A stretch of 8,509 nt of DNA from an uncultured Methylococcaceae bacterium (GTDB lineage: Bacteria; Pseudomonadota; Gammaproteobacteria; Methylococcales; Methylomonadaceae). This document shows, one piece after another, positions 1 through 5,549 of this stretch. Below the pieces are notes generated by a model, which saw nothing but the letters and a program-made list of their open reading frames with translations, was not told where the DNA came from and searched no databases. The stretch is from the NCBI GenBank assembly GCA_903873045.1, contig CAIQND010000686.1, positions 1 through 8,509 of the forward strand, read 5' to 3'. How positions within the stretch are numbered: the first letter of the stretch is position 1; each line of letters opens with the position of its first letter. Position numbers and translations under genes: made by a program.

Positions 1-80
1 GATTTATCGCGTCTAAATGGATAACCCGTGGGTTTTCGGTAGGGACACGATAAATAGAGACGCGATAAATCGCGTCTCTA
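1..80. repeat. Palindromic intergenic repeat, cut by the window start
   Basis: Positions 55-80 are a perfect palindrome: TAGAGACGCGAT, a 2-base centre AA, then ATCGCGTCTCTA. Positions 1-14 (GATTTATCGCGTCT) are the exact reverse complement of 58-71, so a larger inverted repeat encloses 15-57. A small palindrome, AACCC-GT-GGGTT, lies at 23-34 inside that loop. No coding frame fits. I recall similar GAGACGCGATAAATCGCGTCTC units scattered through methanotroph genomes, but that is memory and not a search. The element probably continues beyond position 1. Confidence 0.75.
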
Positions 81-124
81 CGGTGACGATACCTGTATAT
101 TGCCGCCCATGTGTGATTTATAGT

Positions 125-232
125 TTAAGGTGATTTCCGGAGAATATTTTACCCATTAAAAGTAGGATTTTCCCAATCAAGCAAGCGATTGGATTCGTCT
201 AATGGGTAAGTTCTTTCGCAGAAATCACCTAA
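125..232. repeat. 108-bp imperfect inverted-repeat element (cruciform/MITE-like)
   Basis: Outer arms AGGTGATTTC (128-137) and GAAATCACCT (221-230) are perfectly complementary. A second pair, TTACCCATTA (149-158) and TAATGGGTAA (200-209), is also perfect, and the stretches between them are partly complementary. The arms therefore run for about 33 bases (125-158 against 200-232). At the centre CCAATC (173-178) pairs with GATTGG (187-192) around an 8-base loop. The whole element could fold into one long hairpin in RNA. No target duplication is evident. A short open frame beginning at 202 runs out of this element and is not credible as a gene. Confidence 0.75.
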
Positions 233-254
233 TATCGATTATTATAGAACCATG

Positions 255-334
255 TAGAAGTAAAGCGACATTTGACCACCCTCACCCCAGTCCTCTCCCA
301 GAGGGAGAGGGCGCTTTATGTTGCTTTACTTCTA
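255..334. repeat. 80-bp nested hairpin repeat downstream of the oxidoreductase gene
   Basis: Outer arms at 255-271 and 318-334 are complementary over 17 bases with one mismatch (TAGAAGTAAAGC pairs with GCTTTACTTCTA). Inside them is the GC-rich hairpin CCTCTCCC (292-299), loop AGA, GGGAGAGG (303-310), preceded by CCCTCACCCCAG. This core resembles the widespread gammaproteobacterial intergenic repeat of CCCTCACCCCAGCCCTCTCCC type (from memory). Read on the minus strand it begins about 25 bases after the oxidoreductase stop codon. It may therefore stabilise or end that transcript, although no T-run follows the hairpin as an intrinsic terminator would need. Confidence 0.75.
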
Positions 335-359
335 AGCCACTCTATACCACGCTAGATAA

Positions 360-2483
360 TCAAGCTATCGCTTCCACTTGCACCAGATTGTCGGAGAATG
401 TCGGCGCATGACCCATATTGACGAATTCAGCCGAGCTGATACTGTTGACCGTACCTTTATTTAACTGCCGCCAATAACCCAGCGTTGCGACAATCAATCC
501 CGGATTCACATCAGCGGTGATCCTGGCCTCGCCTTCAAAAGCGCCGCGATCATTAAAGACCCGCACCTTATCGCCCTGCTTGATGTTGCGCAGCTCGGCG
601 TCCAGCGCATTGATCAGTACGAACTGTTCACCCTGGACTTTGATTTTTTGCTCCATATTGGCGTAGCAAGAATTCAGAAAGCCATGGCTTTTCGGCGAGA
701 TGATATTTAACGGATATTTTTTCGCCAGTTCGGGATTGGTTGCCGGCGTTTCTCTGGAACACACATAATCTGGCAAGGAATCCAGAGCTTCGCCGGACTG
801 GAAGCCTGCATACATCTGACGAAAGGGACCTGCGACAAAGTTTGTAGCGCCTGTTATTTCAAATTCGCATTTGCCGGACGGCGTTGGAAAGTTACCGGCT
901 TTATGCGGAGCGCGATTATCCTTGGTTCCGACATTAAGACGGGCAAATCCCTGTTTACGCAGAGTTTCCAGCGTAATGCCCTCGCAAGCGGGCGAGTCCC
1001 AGTCTACATAATTTTCCAGGCATTCCGAATCCGACCAAAGAAAGTTCTCTTCTTGATAACCCATGCGTACCGCTAGTCGCCGAAAAATTTCGTTATTCGG
1101 GATTGCCTCGCCCGGTGACTCGACACATTTAGCATTGTAAGTCAGATACAAATGCCCCCAAGACAAAATCATGTCTTCCAGCTCCGCGCCCATAGATGCT
1201 GGCAACAGGATGTCGGCATAGCAGGCGGTATCAGAGATGAAATGCTCCGCCGAAACCAGAAACAACTCTTCGTTGAGCAGACCCTGGACTATCTTGTCGG
1301 TCTCCGGTGCCTGGGTGACGGGATTGGCATTCCAGCACATTATCGATTTAATTGGTGGTCCTGCAGGCGGTTCGTCGGTCAGTGCGCGACCCAGCTGCAA
1401 CGCATTCATAACGCGGGTTCCCTCGGGAATCAAATCCGACCGACAGATCACGTCAAACTTGTAGGGATGCTCCCATACCGGCATCTGTAATGCGCCACCG
1501 CCGACATGACGCCAAGCGCCGGTCAACGCGGGCAAACAGCTGACCGCGCGTATGGTTTGGCCGCCGCCATAATGTCTTTCCAGCGCCACGCCCAAACGAA
1601 TCACCGCAGGTTGGGTGCTTGCATAATCGCGGGATAGCGTGCGTATCACCTCGGCCGGTATGCCGGTGATGGCTTCCGCCCATTCCGGCGTGCGGGTTTT
1701 CGCGCGTTCTTTTAAGGCTGGAAAACCGACCGTGTAGTTATTGACATAATCCTGATCGACCAGGCCTTCTTCAATAATGGTATGGATCATCGCCATCGCC
1801 AAAGCGCCATCTGTACCCGGTTTGGGCGCAATATGAACATCGGCTTCCTTGGCCGTTTTGGATGCATAACTATCGATGACGACGACTTTTGCGCCTTTTT
1901 TCTGGGCTTCTTTAATAATGTGCCAGTGATGTAGATTGGTGCTGACCGAATTGCAGGCCCAGATGATGATGTATTTGGCATGAATAAAGCTTTCAGGATC
2001 GACGTCGGCCGTTGGCCCCACAGTCAGCAGCCAAGCAGTACACGATCCTTCGCCGCAAAAAGTGCGCTCGGTGACGGTGGCACCCATCCGGTTAAAGAAC
2101 GCGTCGCCGCCGTTCAAGCCATGCACCAGACCCTGATTGCCCAAATAACTGTAGGGAACAATAGCCTGCGGGCCTTGCTTTGCAATAATCGCCTTCCAGC
2201 GCGTGACGATTTCATCCAGGGCTTCATCCCAAGTGATACGTTCAAACTGCTTGCTGCCTTTGGGGCCGGTGCGGCGCATCGGATATAACAAGCGATCGGG
2301 ATGATAATGTCGCTTTTCATAATCTTTCAATTTAACGCAAAGACCGCCGCGCGTCATCGGATGGTCCGGATTGCCTTTAACACCGATCAGCTTACCATCC
2401 TGAACCTCAAATACCATCGAGCAGGTATCGGGACAATCATGTGGGCAGCCGCCGTGATGCGTTGTTTTTAATGCCACAGTCAT
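360..2483 (-). CDS. Molybdopterin-dependent 4Fe-4S oxidoreductase (BisC/COG0243 type)
   Basis: A 707-residue catalytic subunit of the bis-MGD molybdoenzyme superfamily. The N-terminal 4Fe-4S domain shows Cys13-x3-Cys17-x3-Cys21-x27-Cys49 followed by Val-Lys51, the usual lysine after the last cluster cysteine. The catalytic domains carry the family stretches HPDRLLYPMRR (61-71) and ITWDEALDEI (83-92). The C-terminal molybdopterin-dinucleotide-binding domain starts near 590 (YPLNIISPKSHGFLNS). The candidate metal-ligand region is RTFCGEGSCTAW (140-151), with Cys143 and Cys148. There is no twin-arginine signal or membrane segment, so it should be cytoplasmic. The start is supported by GAGGAAAT just upstream (complement of 2489-2496). 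No Fe-S electron-transfer or membrane-anchor subunit is adjacent, so partner and substrate are unknown. It diverges from a tetR remnant and a candidate operator, which suggests lost or altered repression. The superfamily call is firm; the specific reaction is not. Confidence 0.9.
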   Translation of the reverse strand: MTVALKTTHHGGCPHDCPDTCSMVFEVQDGKLIGVKGNPDHPMTRGGLCVKLKDYEKRHYHPDRLLYPMRRTGPKGSKQFERITWDEALDEIVTRWKAIIAKQGPQAIVPYSYLGNQGLVHGLNGGDAFFNRMGATVTERTFCGEGSCTAWLLTVGPTADVDPESFIHAKYIIIWACNSVSTNLHHWHIIKEAQKKGAKVVVIDSYASKTAKEADVHIAPKPGTDGALAMAMIHTIIEEGLVDQDYVNNYTVGFPALKERAKTRTPEWAEAITGIPAEVIRTLSRDYASTQPAVIRLGVALERHYGGGQTIRAVSCLPALTGAWRHVGGGALQMPVWEHPYKFDVICRSDLIPEGTRVMNALQLGRALTDEPPAGPPIKSIMCWNANPVTQAPETDKIVQGLLNEELFLVSAEHFISDTACYADILLPASMGAELEDMILSWGHLYLTYNAKCVESPGEAIPNNEIFRRLAVRMGYQEENFLWSDSECLENYVDWDSPACEGITLETLRKQGFARLNVGTKDNRAPHKAGNFPTPSGKCEFEITGATNFVAGPFRQMYAGFQSGEALDSLPDYVCSRETPATNPELAKKYPLNIISPKSHGFLNSCYANMEQKIKVQGEQFVLINALDAELRNIKQGDKVRVFNDRGAFEGEARITADVNPGLIVATLGYWRQLNKGTVNSISSAEFVNMGHAPTFSDNLVQVEAIA

Positions 2484-2592
2484 TGTCTATTTCCTCGCAA
2501 AGCTAGGTTAAAAGTGAAAATCCATCATTATCGCATTAGTTTTTAAAATATTTGTTATGATTAAAAAAACTTACCGGTCAGTCTGGCCCGAA

Positions 2593-2620
2593 TTGTAGTA
2601 TACCGCTCGGTATATCACAA
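2593..2620. promoter_or_regulatory. Candidate TetR-family operator palindrome
   Basis: The core is TATACCG (2599-2605), a CT spacer, then CGGTATA (2608-2614): perfect 7-base arms. Beyond a 2-base mismatch on each side the symmetry resumes with TTGT (2593-2596) and ACAA (2617-2620). It lies 30 bases before the tetR remnant start and about 110 bases upstream of the divergent oxidoreductase start. That is the position expected for an autoregulatory TetR operator controlling both directions. The palindrome is seen directly; the identity of its binder is inferred from position and type. Confidence 0.65.
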
Positions 2621-2649
2621 AATATTTATCAACTTCTCTTTTTTTGTTT

Positions 2650-2807
2650 ATGGCTAAAACTCTACAAGAAAAAATTTTAGCTGCCGCATCGGAACTGTTT
2701 TATAGCCAGGGCATTATAGCAACCGGCATCGATGCTATTGCCAAGGTGGCGAATACCACCAAGATGAGTCTGTACAAATAGACGTTCTTCAAGAAGGAGC
2801 TATACCG
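2650..2807 (+). pseudogene. tetR-family regulator remnant (N-terminal HTH only)
   Basis: ATG at 2650 opens a 43-codon frame ending at TAG (2779-2781). The product begins MAKTLQEKILAAASELF and continues through GIIATGIDAIAKVA to TKMSLYK, which is the typical TetR/AcrR N-terminal helix-turn-helix. Intact relatives continue with something like HF-x-SKEEL, and here the same frame reads FFKKELY just after the stop, so the stop is a lesion in a once-longer gene. The frame then meets a miniature insertion at 2808, and I see no C-terminal ligand-binding domain beyond it. A normal family member is about 190-210 residues. No clear Shine-Dalgarno precedes the ATG. The remnant could still give a DNA-binding peptide but lacks the dimerisation domain, so it is probably non-functional. 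Confidence 0.85.
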
Positions 2808-3041
2808 CTCACGGTTCGTTCATTTTTAAAGGCAGTTAGGAAGATTGGTGCTATTTATTGAGAAAACAAGGCAAAGTTTACCAACTTTCAATTTAAAATA
2901 TCATTTTTTTTAGATATAAAAAATAGAGTTTATGACATAAAGTCATTGCCAGGAGATTGTTTTTTATAAAAACTCCTGAAAACACTGCATGTAGTATTTT
3001 TAAACCTTACGTGCCACTAGAAAAAATGAGCGAACGGTGAG
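2808..3041. mobile_element. 234-bp miniature inverted-repeat element with target duplication
   Basis: The left end CTCACGGTTCGTTCATTTTT (2808-2827) and the right end (3022-3041) are inverted copies matching at 18 of 20 bases. The sequence ATACCG stands immediately outside both ends (2802-2807 and 3042-3047), as expected of a 6-bp target-site duplication. The interior is AT-rich and non-coding. It holds two small potential hairpins: ATGAC/GTCAT (2932-2946) and AGGAG...TTTTT-AT-AAAAA-CTCCT (2951-2977). No transposase is present, so movement would have needed one acting in trans. It sits in the former tetR reading frame, upstream of cysD. A chance 6-bp match is possible, but combined with the terminal repeats it is unlikely. 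Confidence 0.7.
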
Positions 3042-3146
3042 ATACCGGTTAAGTCTTGCCTATTGTCCCGGCTTGGTTAAAAATTCGGATAATTTATTAG
3101 GGATAACTGGCATTAACAGTCAGTTCAAATTAAAATGATCAGTTTT

Positions 3147-3166
3147 TTATTGGGAATACTCAATAA
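3147..3166. promoter_or_regulatory. Palindrome upstream of cysD, possible regulator site
   Basis: TTATTG (3147-3152) and CAATAA (3161-3166) are complementary, and symmetry extends two bases inward with one mismatch around AATA. It lies 34-53 bases before the cysD start in the region where a promoter or activator site for sulfate assimilation would be expected. A GATAAT at 3088-3093 could be a -10 box, but no good -35 stands at the right distance. CysB-type control is usual for this pathway in gammaproteobacteria, but I cannot assign this palindrome to CysB. It could instead be a 5'-UTR hairpin. Confidence 0.3.
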
Positions 3167-3199
3167 GCATATCGTGACAATCACCCTGACGGACTTTTA

Positions 3200-4108
3200 A
3201 TGACTGATCATAAACTAACACACCTTAAAGAGCTGGAAGCTGAAAGCATTCATATTATTCGTGAAGTAGCGGCTGAATTTGAGCGTCCGGTCATGTTGTA
3301 CTCCGTCGGCAAGGATTCTGCCGTCATGTTACATCTAACCATGAAGGCCTTTTTTCCCGGTAAGCCGCCGTTTCCGATGATGCACGTTGATACCACCTGG
3401 AAGTTTAAGGAAATGATCGAGTTTCGTGATCAGTTGATTAAAAAGCTGGGGCTGGATTTAATCATTTACACCAATCAGGATGGTGTTGATCAGGGTATTG
3501 GGCCTTTTACCCACGGCAGCAAAAAACACACGGATGTCATGAAAACGGATGGACTTAAACAGGCGCTGGATAAATATCAGTTTGATGCGGCTTTTGGTGG
3601 CGCACGCCGTGATGAAGAAAAGTCACGTGCCAAAGAACGGGTGTATTCGTTCCGCGATAAAAACCATCGCTGGGATCCCAAAAATCAGCGCCCTGAATTA
3701 TGGAATACCTATAACGGAAAAATAGATAAAGGCGAAAGTATTCGGGTGTTTCCTTTGTCCAACTGGACGGAATTGGATATCTGGCAATACATTCATTTGG
3801 AAAATATTCCTATCGTACCGCTGTATTTTGCCAAGAAACGCCCGGTTGTTAATCGCGATGGCATGTTGATCATGGTTGATGATGAGCGCATGCCTATTGG
3901 CCCGGATGAAAAAGTTGAAATGAAAATGGTGCGTTTTCGTACCTTGGGTTGCTATCCGCTAACCGGTGCAGTTGAATCAAATGCCATCACGCTGCCGGAA
4001 ATTATCCAGGAAATGCTGTTGGCGACTACTTCGGAGCGCCAGGGACGACTCATTGATCATGACCAATCAGGGTCTATGGAACAGAAAAAACGCGAGGGGT
4101 ATTTTTGA
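3200..4108 (+). CDS. cysD: Sulfate adenylyltransferase subunit 2 (CysD)
   Basis: The small, catalytic subunit of the heterodimeric ATP sulfurylase, which adenylates sulfate to APS in the cytoplasm as the first step of sulfate assimilation. At 302 residues it matches the usual CysD length exactly. The N-terminal LTHLKELEAESIHIIREVAAEF and the PP-loop SVGKDS (35-40) bind and orient ATP. The diagnostic blocks FDAAFGGARRDEEKSRAKER, RVFPLSNWTELDIWQYI and RFRTLGCYPLTGAVES follow, and the protein ends in the typical KKREGYF. The ATG is preceded by GGA seven bases upstream. In most relatives cysN follows almost directly; here cysN begins about 1.44 kb later because two foreign-looking genes intervene. 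The gene is complete, with no sign of damage at its 3' end. Confidence 0.98.
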   Translation: MTDHKLTHLKELEAESIHIIREVAAEFERPVMLYSVGKDSAVMLHLTMKAFFPGKPPFPMMHVDTTWKFKEMIEFRDQLIKKLGLDLIIYTNQDGVDQGIGPFTHGSKKHTDVMKTDGLKQALDKYQFDAAFGGARRDEEKSRAKERVYSFRDKNHRWDPKNQRPELWNTYNGKIDKGESIRVFPLSNWTELDIWQYIHLENIPIVPLYFAKKRPVVNRDGMLIMVDDERMPIGPDEKVEMKMVRFRTLGCYPLTGAVESNAITLPEIIQEMLLATTSERQGRLIDHDQSGSMEQKKREGYF

Positions 4109-4119
4109 TTAGGTTAAAA

Positions 4120-4134
4120 TTACGTGTAAGTTAC
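4120..4134. promoter_or_regulatory. Alternating TTAC/GTAA half-sites before the accessory pair
   Basis: The 43-base gap between cysD and the accessory genes contains TTAC (4120-4123), GTAA (4126-4129) and TTAC (4131-4134). These make two overlapping small palindromes 18-32 bases before the first accessory start. This is where an autoregulatory operator of a toxin-antitoxin-like unit could sit. The half-sites are short and the region is AT-rich, so chance is a real alternative. No convincing -35/-10 pair is visible here. Confidence 0.25.
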
Positions 4135-4151
4135 ATTATGGGATTTACAAA

Positions 4152-4799
4152 ATGAAAAAATTTCAAGATTTGTATATTGACCTAAATGGTCAGAGCATCG
4201 AAATTCTTATTGAACAACTAACACAGAATTGTGGTGATAATTGGAGACGTGCTTTTGAGCGAGAAGAAAATGCAAAATACCTTAACGAAAAGGCTTTTGC
4301 TTTTGAATATATTGGTAATGATTTATCACAAGCAGGTTTAACCTTATTTGAAAAAGAACAAGGTATTTGGCATGTGCCAAATATAGTTCCTATACATTCA
4401 AGCCAGCTTAGTACGGATGAATATAATAAGTTATTAATTGATTTCAAAGAATCACTTATTAATCCTATTGTTCAAAAAAATTCTATCCATATTGTACTAA
4501 CAAAAGATGAGGTTTTTATAGAAGATATTGTAGGTTATGATGCAGCGAACGCACTTAAACAGTTTTCTATTTTAGCAAATAAATCAACAGGTTATTCTCA
4601 TCCTTACGATGAAAAAAGATGGTTTAAATTCTTGGTGCAGGCTCAAAAGTCTGGAAAACGATTATATTCAGATATTTTAATAGCTACTTTAATCGAACAA
4701 GGCTGGTCAGAGGAATGGGCGTATAAATTAGCTTCTCAGTTTGAATACAGTGAAGAATTACTTGATTTTATAAATAATGAAGAATTAGAGGGAGCGTAA
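4152..4799 (+). CDS. Hypothetical protein, first gene of a PIN-associated pair
   Basis: A 215-residue protein I do not recognise. It has no signal peptide or membrane segment and is rich in Glu, Lys, Leu and Ile, so it should be a soluble cytoplasmic protein. The C-terminal third (about 148-208) has a distinct look: GYSHPYDEKRWFKFLVQAQ, then a helical run ending SEEWAYKLASQFEYSEELLDF, with conserved-looking His, Pro, Trp and acidic residues. A GGGA stands eight bases before the ATG. It starts 43 bases after cysD and ends two bases before the TTG start of the PIN gene, whose ribosome-binding site lies inside its last codons, so the two are almost certainly co-translated. Base composition is visibly more AT-rich than the cysD and cysN that flank it, a sign of transfer. 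A partner or antitoxin-like role is inferred from this arrangement only. Confidence 0.85.
   Translation: MKKFQDLYIDLNGQSIEILIEQLTQNCGDNWRRAFEREENAKYLNEKAFAFEYIGNDLSQAGLTLFEKEQGIWHVPNIVPIHSSQLSTDEYNKLLIDFKESLINPIVQKNSIHIVLTKDEVFIEDIVGYDAANALKQFSILANKSTGYSHPYDEKRWFKFLVQAQKSGKRLYSDILIATLIEQGWSEEWAYKLASQFEYSEELLDFINNEELEGA
4788..4794 (+). promoter_or_regulatory. Ribosome-binding site deciding a TTG start
   Basis: GAGGGAG lies at 4788-4794, seven bases before the TTG at 4802, within the final codons of the upstream gene. It is the strongest Shine-Dalgarno in the window. The next in-frame ATG (codon 50, at 4949) has no comparable site and would remove the first catalytic aspartate of the PIN domain, so TTG is the preferred start. 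Confidence 0.75.
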
Positions 4800-4801
4800 C
4801 C

Positions 4802-5509
4802 TTGTTTTCTTCAGAAAATATTAGCCAACGTATTTCTAATACTTCTAAGCCTGTTTTATTTATAGATACTTGTGTTTTTTTTGATATTTTACGTTCGCCT
4901 TTTCGAGAAAGCATTCACATTAACGCTATATCGTCAGCATTAGATCTAATGAAACTTTCAGAATCCAATCCAAATGGTGTTTGGTTATTAACTAGCGAAA
5001 CAGTAAAAGATGAGTGGAATGATAATATTGAAAATGTTAAAAAAGAGTTGGAAAATGAAATAAAAAAACAAGAGCGCATTAGAAAGGATTTAGTCACAAC
5101 TGCTAATGTCATATTAAAAATAGATCACTCTCATGGTCAAGAAATGACAATTTTAAATTTACATGGTCATCTTGAAAACTTATCGCGTAATTTTTTAAAT
5201 TATTGTTTAGTAATAAAACAAGAAGATAGTCATTCTATAAAAGCAATGCACAGAGTGCAAAAGTGTCTAGCACCTGCAAAAAAAGGCAAGCCTGAACCCA
5301 AAGACTGTTTAGTTTTAGAAGCATTCCTCGATGTTTCAGAAAAACTAAGAAATCTCGATTACAATCAAGAAATATATTTTATCACTTCAAATTCAAATGA
5401 TTATGGAAGCCCTGATAAATCTTTAATCATTGACGATTTAAATAAAGTAAATGCAACTTTACTCAATACTTTGTCTTGGGCGTTTTCAAAAGTTGAAATC
5501 TCAAAATAA
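4802..5509 (+). CDS. PIN-domain nuclease-like protein, TTG start
   Basis: A 235-residue protein with the acidic signature of PIN-fold metal-dependent ribonucleases. FIDTCVFFD (20-28) supplies the first aspartate, Asp22. TSETVKDEW (64-72) supplies Glu71, PKDCLVLE (166-173) supplies Asp168, and ITSNSNDYG (194-202) gives the late Asn197/Asp200 motif. It is longer than the classic VapC toxin (about 130-150 residues). The extra length is a charged, helical insert (about 75-160, with KKELENEIKKQERIRKDL), which recalls larger PIN families such as DUF4935. There is no signal peptide. The start is TTG, supported by a strong GAGGGAG. It is coupled to the preceding unrecognised gene and AT-rich like it. 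It probably cleaves RNA, as a toxin or defence effector, but target and activity are inference. The fold call is fairly secure because all four motif positions appear in order. Confidence 0.85.
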   Translation: MFSSENISQRISNTSKPVLFIDTCVFFDILRSPFRESIHINAISSALDLMKLSESNPNGVWLLTSETVKDEWNDNIENVKKELENEIKKQERIRKDLVTTANVILKIDHSHGQEMTILNLHGHLENLSRNFLNYCLVIKQEDSHSIKAMHRVQKCLAPAKKGKPEPKDCLVLEAFLDVSEKLRNLDYNQEIYFITSNSNDYGSPDKSLIIDDLNKVNATLLNTLSWAFSKVEISK

Positions 5510-5549
5510 AATTTACGCCATTCAGATTTAAATATCTTTAGGAAACCCC

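Noticed and set aside
292..310. Intrinsic terminator for the minus-strand oxidoreductase
   Set aside because: The hairpin is strong but no T-run follows it on the minus strand, and the sequence matches a dispersed repeat type.
1..334. CRISPR array
   Set aside because: The repeats here are inverted and of different sequence; there are no regularly spaced direct repeats.
202..411. 69-codon plus-strand open frame
   Set aside because: It runs through two inverted-repeat elements and into the antisense 3' end of the oxidoreductase gene; its composition is simply that of the repeats.
1152..1490. 112-codon plus-strand open frame, and other frames inside 360-2483 on either strand
   Set aside because: Antisense or shifted shadows of the well-supported molybdoenzyme; no family features.
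3048..3160. Continuation of the tetR gene after the insertion
   Set aside because: Joining the sequence across one copy of ATACCG keeps a frame open for a short way, but the residues do not resemble a TetR ligand-binding domain.
2808..3199. Riboswitch or structured RNA leader upstream of cysD
   Set aside because: The structure seen is explained by the miniature element; no conserved riboswitch pattern such as SAM-type is recognisable.
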